A DNA stretch of 64,000 bases from the NCBI RefSeq assembly GCF_900115005.1, contig NZ_FOUY01000004.1, positions 1 through 64,000 of the forward strand. Direction: 5' to 3'. Numbering within the stretch: the stretch's first letter is position 1; each line of letters begins with the position of its first letter. This DNA is from Pseudonocardia ammonioxydans (GTDB lineage Bacteria > Actinomycetota > Actinomycetes > Mycobacteriales > Pseudonocardiaceae). The notes beneath the pieces were generated by a model. The model did no database searches, was not told the origin of the DNA, and worked only from the letters and a program-made list of their open reading frames with translations. The position numbers and the translations under genes were made by a program. This document shows positions 51,270 through 59,314 of this stretch, piece after piece.

Positions 51270-52604
51270 ATGACGACGACCGACCCGGCCGGTACCGCCG
51301 GCCGTGCTCCCCTCACGACGCCCGGGCTGTTCCCGGCCGTGACCAGGACCCGTGAGGCGCCGCCCGGCTCGCGTGCGGTGGCGTCCCGCACGACGTGGGC
51401 GACCGGCCGGCACCGCACCGGCGGGTCCGGCGCCGGCCGGGGCCGGCTGGTCGGGGTCGACGCCGCCCGCGGTCTCGCGGTGCTCGGCATGATCGTCGCG
51501 CACGTCGCCGCCGCCGACGCGGGCGCCGGGTTGTGGCAGCTGGTGAACGGGCGCGCCGCCGTCCTGTTCGGAGTGCTCGGTGGGGTGTCGCTGGCCCTGT
51601 CGGCGGCACCGGTCCTGCGCTCGGGCGACGCGAGCGGGCGCGCACGGCTGCGTCGCCGGGTCGCCGTCCGCGCCCTTCTCCTCATCGGGCTCGGGCTCGG
51701 CCTGGCCGCGGTGAGCACCGGGCCGATGGTGATCCTCACCGTCTACGGCGTCGAGTTCCTCCTGGTCCTGCCGCTGCTGTTCGCCGGCCCGCGGACCCTC
51801 GCGGTGACCGCGGCGGTGTGGGCCGTGGCCGGTCCGCTGCTGTCGTTCGCGCTGCGCTCGGTGCTCCCCGGGCCGACCGACGACGCGGGGAACACGATCA
51901 TCGGCAACGTCGTGCAGCCGTCCGACCTGCTCTCGGTCCCCGGGCTCGTCCGCGCGCTCGACACGGTGCTGCTCTCCGGCGCCTACCCGGTGCTGACCTG
52001 GATGCCGTTCCTGTTGCTGGGCATGGCGATCGGCCGCCTCGACCTGCGTGCGGCCGCCGGTCGGCTGCTGGCCGGGGGTCTGGTGGGGGCCACGATCGGG
52101 TACGGGGGATCATGGCTCGCCGTGGATGTGCTCGGTGGCCGCCAGGCGCTGCTCGGCAGCGTCGCCCCGGTGTCCGACGCGCTCGGCCTCCCGCCCGAGG
52201 CCGCACTGGACCTGCTCGGCACCGCCTCGTACGGCACCGTCGCCACCACGACGCCGGCCTGGCTGCTCGCCGCCACCCCGCACAGCGGGAGCCCGTTCGA
52301 CGTCGTCGGTGCCTCCGGCGTCGCGGTCGCCGTGCTCGCCCTGTGCCTGCTCGTCGCCCGCGCCGTCCCGCTGCTGCTCGGGCCGCTCGCGGCCACCGGC
52401 GCGCTCGCCCTGACCCTCTACGCCGGACACATCGTGGCGCTGGCGCTCATCGGTGACGCACTGCCGACGGAGCCGTGGACGATCACGGCGGTGTTCTGCA
52501 TCGTCGCGATCCTCGTGGCGACCGGCTGGCGGGGGCTCGTCGGCCGGGGCCCGCTCGAGGGCGCGGTGCACGCCGTCTCGACCCGCGCGGCGGGCGCGCG
52601 GTGA
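51270..52604 (+). CDS. Polytopic membrane protein (DUF418 / heparan N-acetyltransferase-like)
   Basis: A 444-residue membrane protein with about 9-10 helices after a 60-residue cytoplasmic start. The opening RLVGVDAARGLAVLGMIVAH is the signature shared by DUF1624/HGSNAT-like and DUF418 acyltransferase-fold proteins, and LTWMPFLLLGMAIGRLDL is also typical. The function is not established. Its stop overlaps the GTG of the histidine kinase, so it is coupled to the two-component system and may be part of its sensing or output. Confidence 0.8.
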   Translation: MTTTDPAGTAGRAPLTTPGLFPAVTRTREAPPGSRAVASRTTWATGRHRTGGSGAGRGRLVGVDAARGLAVLGMIVAHVAAADAGAGLWQLVNGRAAVLFGVLGGVSLALSAAPVLRSGDASGRARLRRRVAVRALLLIGLGLGLAAVSTGPMVILTVYGVEFLLVLPLLFAGPRTLAVTAAVWAVAGPLLSFALRSVLPGPTDDAGNTIIGNVVQPSDLLSVPGLVRALDTVLLSGAYPVLTWMPFLLLGMAIGRLDLRAAAGRLLAGGLVGATIGYGGSWLAVDVLGGRQALLGSVAPVSDALGLPPEAALDLLGTASYGTVATTTPAWLLAATPHSGSPFDVVGASGVAVAVLALCLLVARAVPLLLGPLAATGALALTLYAGHIVALALIGDALPTEPWTITAVFCIVAILVATGWRGLVGRGPLEGAVHAVSTRAAGAR

Positions 52605-53857
52605 GCGCCGCCGAGAAGCCGACGCTGGTCGAGCGGTTCGTCACGCTGTGCCGGCGCAACCCGGTCGTCGTCGACGCCGTGCTCGCCGCGCTCCTGCTGT
52701 GGATCGCGATCAGCTGGACGCTCGAGGGGAAGGTCGCCCGGGCGGAGCAGGGGGCGGCGCTGGTCGTCGCGGTGCTGGCGGCGGCGCCCGTGGTGTTCCG
52801 CCGGACGCACCCGATCCCCGCCGCCGTCGGCACCGCCGTCGTCGCCGGGGTGGCGCAACTGGCGGTCCCGGGACTGGTGGCGGCGCTGCTGCTGCCCGCA
52901 CTCGTCATGGGGTACTCGGCGATCGCGTACGGCCCCCGTTGGGCGGGCGCGGTGGCGTTCCTGCTGCTCGTCGCCGGCGCGACCATGCCGTCACTGCTGC
53001 GGCTGCTGACCCGGCCCGCGGGAGACCCACCGCTGGGGGTGAGCCTGTGGCTGCTCGGTTTCCCGCTGGGCGTCGCCGCGGGCGTGTGGCTGGCCGGGTC
53101 CCTGCGCCGCGCGTCGTTCCGGCACACCGAGGGCCTGCGCGAACGGGCCCGGCTGCTGGAGGAGAGCCGACGCCAGGAGGTGCGGATCGAGCTGCTCGCC
53201 GAGCGCTCCCGGATCTCCCGCGAGGTGCACGACGTCGTCGCGCACTCGCTGTCCGGGATCATCGCGCAGGCCGACGGCGGGCAGTTCGCCGCCCGGCGCG
53301 ACCCGGCCAAGGCGGTCGACGTGCTCGCCGGGATCGCCGACACCGGACGTGAGGCACTGGCCGACGTCCGCGGGCTGCTGGAGATGCTGCGCGACTCCGG
53401 TGTGGACGGTGTGGCTGACAAGGACGCCACATCGGACACGGCGGGCCGCCCGCAGCCGGGTACCGACGACGTCCCCGCACTGGTCGAGCAGGTCCGGGCC
53501 GGCGGCCTGCCGGTCGACCTCGTGGTCACCGGTACGCCCCGCCCGGCCGGCACCGGGCCCGGCCTGACCGCCTACCGGGTGGTGCAGGAGGCGCTGACCA
53601 ACGTGATCAAGCATGCCGGGCCGGGCACGCCGGCCCACGTCCGTCTCGAATGGACCGACGACGAGCTGATCGTCCGGGTCCGTGACGAGGGCGCCCGCGG
53701 CCCGGTGCCGCGACCGCCCCGCGGCGGGCACGGCCTGACCGGCATGCGTGAGCGGGCCGCCCTGCACGGCGGCTCGGTCGAGACCGGGCCGCACCCGGAC
53801 GGCGGGTGGTCCGTCCGGCTGCGGCTGCCACTGGCGACACACCGAGGAGAGCCGTGA
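52601..53857 (+). CDS. NarL-class membrane sensor histidine kinase
   Basis: A 418-residue kinase with four or five membrane helices in residues 20-165, then a HisKA_3 dimerisation domain with ISREVHDVVAHSLSGII (His210) and a HATPase region with VVQEALTNVIKHAG and GHGLTGMRERAALHGG. Compared with canonical kinases the ATP lid is short, as usual in this class. The GTG start overlaps the upstream membrane protein, and its stop overlaps the response regulator, so the three genes form one coupled unit. Confidence 0.9.
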   Translation: MSAAEKPTLVERFVTLCRRNPVVVDAVLAALLLWIAISWTLEGKVARAEQGAALVVAVLAAAPVVFRRTHPIPAAVGTAVVAGVAQLAVPGLVAALLLPALVMGYSAIAYGPRWAGAVAFLLLVAGATMPSLLRLLTRPAGDPPLGVSLWLLGFPLGVAAGVWLAGSLRRASFRHTEGLRERARLLEESRRQEVRIELLAERSRISREVHDVVAHSLSGIIAQADGGQFAARRDPAKAVDVLAGIADTGREALADVRGLLEMLRDSGVDGVADKDATSDTAGRPQPGTDDVPALVEQVRAGGLPVDLVVTGTPRPAGTGPGLTAYRVVQEALTNVIKHAGPGTPAHVRLEWTDDELIVRVRDEGARGPVPRPPRGGHGLTGMRERAALHGGSVETGPHPDGGWSVRLRLPLATHRGEP

Positions 53858-54528
53858 CCGACCCCGTCCGCCTGATGCTGGTCGACGACCAGGAACTCGT
53901 CCGTGCCGGCTTCGCGATGGTGCTCGACTCGTGTGACGACCTCACGGTCGTCGCGCAGGCCGGGGACGGCGAGCAGGCGCTCGCCGAGCTCGAGCGCACC
54001 GCGATCGACGTCGTGCTGATGGACGTCCGGATGCCGCGCCTGGACGGCATCGAGGCCACCCGGCGGGCCGTCGCCGCGCACCCCGGCGTGAAGGTGCTCG
54101 TGCTGACGACCTTCGACCTCGACGAGTCCGTCACCGCGGCGATCGGGGCCGGGGCCAGTGGGTTCCTGCTCAAGGACGTGAAGCCGGAGGGCCTGATCGA
54201 CGCCGTGCGGACGGTCCACAGTGGTGAATCGGTGGTCGATCCGGTGTCGACCCGGCGGCTGCTGCGCGCCACGGCACCGCTGCTGTCCGCGCCGGAGCCG
54301 GTCGCCGCGGCCCCGGAGGCGCAGGCCGTGCTCGCCGAGCTGACCCCGCGAGAGCGCGAGGTGCTGATGCTCGTCGGTGACGGGCGCTCCAACTCCGAGA
54401 TCATGGGCGAGCTGTTCGTCTCCGAGGCCACGGTGAAGACCCACATCGGGCACCTGCTGGCCAAGACGCGCTGCCGCGACCGCGTCCAGCTGGTTGCACT
54501 GGCCTTCCGCGCCGGCCTGGTGAGCTGA
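53854..54528 (+). CDS. NarL/LuxR-type response regulator
   Basis: A 224-residue regulator. The receiver has LVDDQELVR, the phospho-acceptor Asp57 in LMDVRMPRLDG, Thr in LTTFDLDE and Lys in LKDVKPE. The C-terminal LuxR helix-turn-helix is LTPREREVLMLVGDGRSNSEI plus SEATVKTHIGHLLAK. It pairs with the kinase it overlaps. Two inverted repeats follow its stop and probably terminate transcription from both sides. Confidence 0.92.
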   Translation: MTDPVRLMLVDDQELVRAGFAMVLDSCDDLTVVAQAGDGEQALAELERTAIDVVLMDVRMPRLDGIEATRRAVAAHPGVKVLVLTTFDLDESVTAAIGAGASGFLLKDVKPEGLIDAVRTVHSGESVVDPVSTRRLLRATAPLLSAPEPVAAAPEAQAVLAELTPREREVLMLVGDGRSNSEIMGELFVSEATVKTHIGHLLAKTRCRDRVQLVALAFRAGLVS

Positions 54529-54552
54529 CCCGGCGCCGCCTCGGGACGGCGA

Positions 54553-54592
54553 GTGTCACGCAGGTGCGCCGGGACGAGCATCTGCGTGACAC
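54553..54592. terminator. Inverted repeat 1 of a twin pair
   Basis: GTGTCACGCAG and CTGCGTGACAC form an 11-bp perfect stem with an 18-base loop. It lies between convergent genes (response regulator, plus; methyltransferase, minus) and is likely a bidirectional terminator. The same arms recur at 54633-54678. Confidence 0.65.
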
Positions 54593-54632
54593 CCGGTGTC
54601 GGCAGCGCGGCGCGGCCCCGGGCCGAGGACCG

Positions 54633-54678
54633 CGAGTGTCACGCAGGGGTTCCGGGGCGGACATCTGCGTGACACTCG
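54633..54678. terminator. Inverted repeat 2 of a twin pair
   Basis: CGAGTGTCACGCAG and CTGCGTGACACTCG form a 14-bp perfect stem with an 18-base loop. The arms match repeat 1 at 54553 while the loop differs in several bases, so the element looks like a dispersed or duplicated palindrome rather than a chance terminator. Confidence 0.65.
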
Positions 54679-54681
54679 GCG

Positions 54682-54717
54682 GCGGGTGCGGCGGGTGCGG
54701 CGGGTGCGGCGGGTGAG
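54682..54717. repeat. 9-bp tandem repeat next to the twin palindromes
   Basis: GCGGGTGCG is repeated three times perfectly with a partial fourth copy, just past the stop of the methyltransferase. It is a simple-sequence repeat with no evident coding role. Confidence 0.8.
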
Positions 54718-54721
54718 TGGG

Positions 54722-55723
54722 TCAGTGGGGGCGGGCGTCGATCACGCTGCGCGGGCCGGAGGTGGGCACGATCGCCTCGACCCGGAAGCCGGTCTCGGCG
54801 AGCAGCGCCGTGTACTCGGCGGCGGTGCGTTCCCGCCCGCCGGTGCCAACCAGCATGTGCAGGTCGTAGAGCGCCGGGCCGGGTTCGCCGGGGGTGCCGT
54901 CGGGCAGCACCTGCTCCAGCACGAGTACACGGGCCTCCGGGGGCGTCGCGACGCGGACCGTCTGCAGCAGCGCGCGGCACTCGTCGTCGGTCCAGTCGTG
55001 CAGGACGAACGAGAGCAGGTAGACGTCCGCGCCGCCGGGGACGGCCTCGAAGAAGTCGCCCAGCATCACGTCGCAGCGGTGCCCGACCCCGGCCGCGACG
55101 AGCTCGTCGTGCGCCCGTTGCGCGACGTGCGGCAGGTCGAGCAGGATCCCGCGGCACGCCGGGCGGGCGTCGAGCACGTGCCGCAGCAGCGCCCCCGTCC
55201 CACCGCCGACGTCGACGACCGTGCTGCCGTCCGGGACGTCGTAGGCCGCGACGAACGCGGCGCCGGCCTCGTGGACCAGGCCGCGTTGGGTGACGTCGTA
55301 GAGCGCGCCCAGCTCCGGCCGGCGGGCGAGGTGGTCGAAGATCGGGCGTCCGTTGACCCGGCGGCAGGCCTGCTCGCCGGTGCGGACCGACTCGGTCAGG
55401 TCGTCCCACAGCGGCCGCCACAGCCGGGAGGTGAGCAGGGCGCGGGCGTGCGCGCCGCCGGGCGCGTCCCGGCGCAGCGCGTCGCCCAGCTCGGTGCTCA
55501 CCCAGCCGCCGGGTTCGCGGGTGCAGAGTCCGAGCGTGGCCAGCGCGCGCAGCAGCCGCTCCAGTGTCGGCCGGTGCGCGCCGGTCTGCTCGGCGAGCAC
55601 GTCGGTGTGGGCGGGCCCGTGGGCGAGCACGTCCATGACGCCCAGCTCGGCGGTCGCGCACAGCGCGTCGGTGATCCAGTGGGCCTGGACCATCCCGATC
55701 AGGCGGCCGGTGGCGGTGTCCAT
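54722..55723 (-). CDS. SAM-dependent O-methyltransferase (plant COMT / DmpM type)
   Basis: A 333-residue class I methyltransferase. The N-terminal winged-helix dimerisation domain (residues 15-95, ELGVMDVLAHGPAHTDVLAEQ) is followed by the Rossmann domain with the SAM motif VVDVGGGTGALLRHVL and the acidic LDLPHV. The catalytic-region LSFVLHDWTDDECRALL and DLHMLVGTGGRERTAAEY are typical of secondary-metabolite O-methyltransferases. No biosynthetic cluster surrounds it. It converges with the response regulator gene. Confidence 0.87.
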   Translation of the reverse strand: MDTATGRLIGMVQAHWITDALCATAELGVMDVLAHGPAHTDVLAEQTGAHRPTLERLLRALATLGLCTREPGGWVSTELGDALRRDAPGGAHARALLTSRLWRPLWDDLTESVRTGEQACRRVNGRPIFDHLARRPELGALYDVTQRGLVHEAGAAFVAAYDVPDGSTVVDVGGGTGALLRHVLDARPACRGILLDLPHVAQRAHDELVAAGVGHRCDVMLGDFFEAVPGGADVYLLSFVLHDWTDDECRALLQTVRVATPPEARVLVLEQVLPDGTPGEPGPALYDLHMLVGTGGRERTAAEYTALLAETGFRVEAIVPTSGPRSVIDARPH

Positions 55724-55794
55724 CAGGGCTCCTCACGACGCGGGGACGGTCGGGAGCAGTGTCCCCGCTCACACCGGCCGGCGCTCGGATCCGG

Positions 55795-56280
55795 TCAGAA
55801 CCCCGGGTGCTCGCGCAGGTTGACCTGGTCGCAGGTCAGGGCGAACGCGTCGACCTCGTCCGGGGTCGGCGGGTGCGCCCGGGCCGCGAACTCGGCGAGA
55901 CCGCGGAAGTAGCGCTCCCGCGGGGCGCCCGGGACGAACAGGATGAGGAACCGGGCGTCGGAACCGGGGCCGGTGCGGAAGGCGTGCACCCCGTGCGGCG
56001 GCACGTGCACGAGGTCACCGGGCCCGGCCTCGGTCCACTCCGTCCCGGTCATGATCCGCAGACGGCCGTCGATCACGTAGAAGCTCTCGGTGAACCCGGA
56101 GTGGTAGTGCGGCAGCGCGCCGGGGGAGTCCTCCGGGATCCACGACTCGAACAGCCCGAAGCCGCCACCGACGTCGTCCCCGGGTGCGGCGAACCGGGTC
56201 CACGACCCGGTCGGGGAGGTGACGACCCGCTCGGTGCCGGCGGCCGGGCGCAGGACGGCGGACGGTTCGGGAAAGCTCAC
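55795..56280 (-). CDS. Cupin-domain protein
   Basis: A 161-residue single-domain cupin. Cupin motif 1 is PHYHSGFTESFYVIDGRLRI (candidate metal ligands His58, His60, Glu64 by order) and motif 2 is GDLVHVPPHGVHAFRTG with the final His. The start is a GTG at 56280 with a weak ribosome site. It lies 71 bases upstream of the methyltransferase on the same strand, so the two may be co-transcribed. Substrate unknown. Confidence 0.83.
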   Translation of the reverse strand: MSFPEPSAVLRPAAGTERVVTSPTGSWTRFAAPGDDVGGGFGLFESWIPEDSPGALPHYHSGFTESFYVIDGRLRIMTGTEWTEAGPGDLVHVPPHGVHAFRTGPGSDARFLILFVPGAPRERYFRGLAEFAARAHPPTPDEVDAFALTCDQVNLREHPGF

Positions 56281-56480
56281 ACCTACCGACGGTAGTGCCC
56301 CGACGACCGGGCGTCATGCCACGACGACCGGTCGGTCCCGGCGGGGCGGGCCCGACCCGACCGGGGGAGCGCGGGGCCACGGCGGCGGCCTCGGTATCGT
56401 CGGCGGCGCGGTCGGAGCACGTCCGCCCGGGAACGGCGAGTGGTCTCGTCACCCGGGGAAGGAACCCGGGGAGAAACGAG

Positions 56481-56810
56481 GTGAGGTCCGTGCGCGTCCT
56501 CTCCTCGCTGCTGCTCCTGCTGCTGGCCCTGGTCGTCTGTGCCGGGCCCGCCGCGGCCGCCCCCGGGCACCACGTGACCTCACTCGGCTCGGCCGAGTGC
56601 CCGTACGAGCCGCCGAGCACGCTGCACGCCGGCGACTCGGAGCAGGTCCCACGCCGGGAGGGCACCGAGGCCCCGGCCCCGGCCGCCGTACCGATGACGC
56701 CGGTCGCCGTGGTCCCCGCCGGGCACGCCGACACGGCCCCGAGGCCCCCACCGGAACGGACGCTGCTCGCGCCGTCGCCGGTCGAGCAGCTCTGCGTGGA
56801 CCGGAACTGA
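56481..56810 (+). CDS. Small secreted protein preceding the DsbA/VKOR pair
   Basis: A 109-residue protein with a clear signal peptide (VRVLSSLLLLLLALVVCAGP, cut after AAA near residue 27). The mature part is short, Pro-rich and without a domain I recognise; it has only two cysteines (SAECPYEPP and the terminal EQLCVDRN), which could form one disulfide. The GTG at 56481 is seven bases after GGGGAG. It lies 74 bases before the DsbA-like gene, so it could be its substrate or just a neighbour. Confidence 0.6.
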   Translation: MRSVRVLSSLLLLLLALVVCAGPAAAAPGHHVTSLGSAECPYEPPSTLHAGDSEQVPRREGTEAPAPAAVPMTPVAVVPAGHADTAPRPPPERTLLAPSPVEQLCVDRN

Positions 56811-56884
56811 CCGGGAGGGAAGTCGCCGACCCCGTCCCGTACCCGTGACCGGCCCCGTGCCGACCTCCGTGGAGGACCCTCCCG

Positions 56885-57538
56885 ATGACCCGCAACGTCA
56901 AGATCTCCCTGCTCGTGGTGGGCGCGTTCGCGCTGCTCGTGGCAGGCCTGTTGTTCGCCACCCGCCCGGACGCGCCGCCGAGCGACGGCGCCGCGGGCGG
57001 CGCCCGGGCCGACGCCCTCGCCCCCGCCGACGCGCCCCGCCTCAACGAGGCCCCGAACGCCTCGGCGACCCTGGTCGAGTTCCTCGACTTCCAGTGCCCC
57101 GGCTGCGCGCAGCTACAGCCGATCATGGGGCAGCTCGCGCAGCAGTACGGCGACCAGGTGGAGTTCGTCATCCGCGACTTCCCGCTGCCGATGCACCCGA
57201 ACGCCGAGGCGGCCGCCGTCGCGGCCGAGGCCGCGCACCAGCAGGGGCAGTTCGTCCCCATGTACGAGCAGTTGTTCCAGAATCAGCAGGCCTGGGCCGA
57301 GCAGCCCGACCCGACCGGCATCTTCCGGGGCTACGCCGAGGAGATCGGCCTCGACATGGCCGGCTACGACGCGGCCGTCGCCGACCCGGCCACACTGGAC
57401 GCGGTGAACGCCGACAAGGAGGCCGGTGCGGCCGCCGGGGTGCAGGGCACCCCGACGATCTTCGTGAACGGCGAGCAGGTGCAGGTCAGCTCGGTGCAGG
57501 ACATCACCGACGCCCTGGACGCGGCGGTGGGCCGATGA
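56885..57538 (+). CDS. Membrane-anchored DsbA-like thioredoxin-fold oxidoreductase
   Basis: A 217-residue protein with one N-terminal membrane anchor (ISLLVVGAFALLVAGLLF) and an extracytoplasmic thioredoxin_4 domain. The active site is Cys71-Pro-Gly-Cys74 in DFQCPGCAQLQP, and the cis-Pro loop is GVQGTPTIFVNGE. It should introduce disulfides in exported proteins. Its stop overlaps the start of the VKOR gene (ATGA), the usual redox partner that re-oxidises it. Confidence 0.92.
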   Translation: MTRNVKISLLVVGAFALLVAGLLFATRPDAPPSDGAAGGARADALAPADAPRLNEAPNASATLVEFLDFQCPGCAQLQPIMGQLAQQYGDQVEFVIRDFPLPMHPNAEAAAVAAEAAHQQGQFVPMYEQLFQNQQAWAEQPDPTGIFRGYAEEIGLDMAGYDAAVADPATLDAVNADKEAGAAAGVQGTPTIFVNGEQVQVSSVQDITDALDAAVGR

Positions 57539-58179
57539 CGGCCGCCGCCCCGACCGAGGAGTTCGCCCGCGTGCCCGACGAACCCGCCCCCACCGCCGGC
57601 GTCCCCGGCCCGGTGCCCCGGTTCCTGCCCTGGCTGCTCACCCTCGGCGGCGCGCTCGGCCTGCTGGCCGCGTTCACGCTGACCGTCGAGCGGATCGAGC
57701 TGCTGCTGGACCCGAACTACACGCCCTCGTGCAGCCTCAACCCGGTGCTGTCCTGCGGGTCGGTGATGACGACCGAGCAGGCCGCCTTCTTCGGGTTCCC
57801 CAACCCGCTGCTCGGGATCGGTGCGTACGCCGTCGTCGTCACGACCGGGGCCGCGCTGCTCGCCCGGGTCCGGTTCCCGGCGTGGTGGTGGACCGGCCTG
57901 ACCATCGGGTCGGCCGCGGGCATCGTGTTCGTCCACTACCTGATCTTCCAGAGCCTGTACCGGATCGGGGCCCTGTGCCCGTACTGCATGGTCGTCTGGG
58001 CCGTGACGATGCCGATCTTCTGGTACACCGCGCTCGCGACCCTGGACCGCACGGGCGTCGCCCGGGGGATGTACAACGCGCTGCGCCAGTACCACGCGGT
58101 GCCGGTCGTGCTCTGGTACGTCGTGATCATCGGGCTGTCGCTGCAGCGGTTCTGGTCCTACTGGTCCAGCCTGATCTGA
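57535..58179 (+). CDS. Vitamin K epoxide reductase (VKOR) family protein
   Basis: A 214-residue membrane protein with about five helices. The four redox cysteines are visible: loop Cys66 and Cys74 in SCSLNPVLSCGSVM, and the active-site pair Cys148/Cys151 in GALCPYCMVVWAV. In actinobacteria VKOR replaces DsbB: it oxidises the DsbA-like protein and passes electrons to menaquinone. The coupling to the upstream gene by ATGA supports this. A 10-bp perfect inverted repeat follows. Confidence 0.93.
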   Translation: MTAAAPTEEFARVPDEPAPTAGVPGPVPRFLPWLLTLGGALGLLAAFTLTVERIELLLDPNYTPSCSLNPVLSCGSVMTTEQAAFFGFPNPLLGIGAYAVVVTTGAALLARVRFPAWWWTGLTIGSAAGIVFVHYLIFQSLYRIGALCPYCMVVWAVTMPIFWYTALATLDRTGVARGMYNALRQYHAVPVVLWYVVIIGLSLQRFWSYWSSLI

Positions 58180-58227
58180 TCGGGCCCCGGGCCGGGACCC
58201 GCCACGGGACCACACGCGGGCCCGATC
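58178..58227. terminator. Inverted repeat after the VKOR gene
   Basis: GATCGGGCCC (58178-58187) and GGGCCCGATC (58218-58227) are perfect complements with a 30-base centre. It lies between the VKOR stop and the convergent small acidic gene, so it may terminate both. Confidence 0.5.
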
Positions 58228-58261
58228 CGGGTGACCTGCCGACCGGCACCGGCGTGGCCGG

Positions 58262-58540
58262 TCAGTAGTCCTCGTCCGGCGGGGCCTCGCGGTCCTGGTC
58301 GGCGACATCCGCCGGGTCCGCCTCCAGCGTCGCCGCCGGGTCGACCACCGGTGTCGCCGCCGGGTCGGCGTCCAACGTCGCTGCGGCGTCGGTCATCGGC
58401 CTCCCCGGCCGGTCGGCCTCCGATGTCGCCGGCCGGTCGGCCCCCGGCGTGACCGGCCGGTCGGCGTCCGGACGGGCGTCGCGCAGCTGGTCGAGGACGT
58501 CGGCCGGGTCGGTCTCGGTGGCCGGGCTGTCCGGGCGCAT
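58262..58540 (-). CDS. Small acidic protein with internal repeats
   Basis: A 92-residue, very acidic and presumably disordered protein made of repeats. The N-terminal TDPADVLDQLRDARPDAD and the C-terminal ADPADVADQDREAPPDED are the same module, separated by copies of DADPAAT and GADRPAT. It is reminiscent of short acidic actinobacterial proteins (DUF5709-like) of unknown role. AAGGAG precedes the ATG, so it is probably translated. Confidence 0.6.
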   Translation of the reverse strand: MRPDSPATETDPADVLDQLRDARPDADRPVTPGADRPATSEADRPGRPMTDAAATLDADPAATPVVDPAATLEADPADVADQDREAPPDEDY

Positions 58541-58679
58541 GCTCGCTCCTTCCGTCGGGTCGGGTCGGGCGGGTCGGCTCGACCGTCAGGTCGTCCGCCT
58601 CCGCCGGGCCTACCCGTCCGGCGCGGCGGGCATGCGCGCCCCGGGGCCACCGGGTGGTCCGGTACGGACAGCCGGCAGC

Positions 58680-59099
58680 TCAGACGGATCCGACCACACG
58701 CAGGTCGGCGGCGGGTGCGTCCGTCGGCGGCCCGACCTCGGCCCACGTCGTCTTGCCGGCGGGATGGGGCCGCACTCCCCACCGGCGCGCGACGTTCGCG
58801 ACGATCTGCAGGCCGCGGCCCCGCGCCGCGGTGGCGTCGGGCGGCTGCGGGCGCCCGACCACCCGGGAGCCGTCGCGCACGCCGATCCGCACCGACCCGT
58901 CGCACACGCGGGCGGTGAGCCGCATCGGCGTCCGTGCGTGGTCGACGCCGTTGGCGACGAGCTCGTGCAGTACCAGGACGGCGTCCTGGACGACCGGCTC
59001 GGGCAGCTGCGCGGACAGGAAACGCTGCAGCTCCCTGCGGGCGCGCCGGCACGACCACGGCAGGGCCGGCAGGTGCAGTGCCCACGAACGACCAGGCAT
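58680..59099 (-). CDS. ATP-binding protein of the anti-sigma kinase type (HATPase_c_2)
   Basis: A 139-residue stand-alone GHKL ATPase domain like RsbW/SpoIIAB-type regulators that are abundant in actinobacteria. The N-box is LVLHELVANGVDHA and the G1 region is VRDGSRVVGRP; GRGLQIVANVARRWGV is the G2 region, ending in the KTTWAEV strand. Such proteins bind sigma factors or anti-sigma antagonists. The ATG at 59099 follows GGAGGGAG. No sigma factor or antagonist is adjacent. Confidence 0.85.
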   Translation of the reverse strand: MPGRSWALHLPALPWSCRRARRELQRFLSAQLPEPVVQDAVLVLHELVANGVDHARTPMRLTARVCDGSVRIGVRDGSRVVGRPQPPDATAARGRGLQIVANVARRWGVRPHPAGKTTWAEVGPPTDAPAADLRVVGSV

Positions 59100-59314
59100 C
59101 CACGGTCTCCCTCCGCGTCCATGGCGACCCCGTTCTCGGGCCTCGCCGGGGTACCCCGTGCGGGCTGCGCGCACACCTGCGTCGGCGTCCGAGTGGCGGC
59201 CGCCGCCGGAACCGGTACCGTCAGGCACACGACGCGTGAGTCCCTCGCGCGTCTCCGACGTGTAGAGCCACCTGCGCGTGCCGCCGTCCAGCGTGCACGA
59301 CGAGGAGGCCACCG

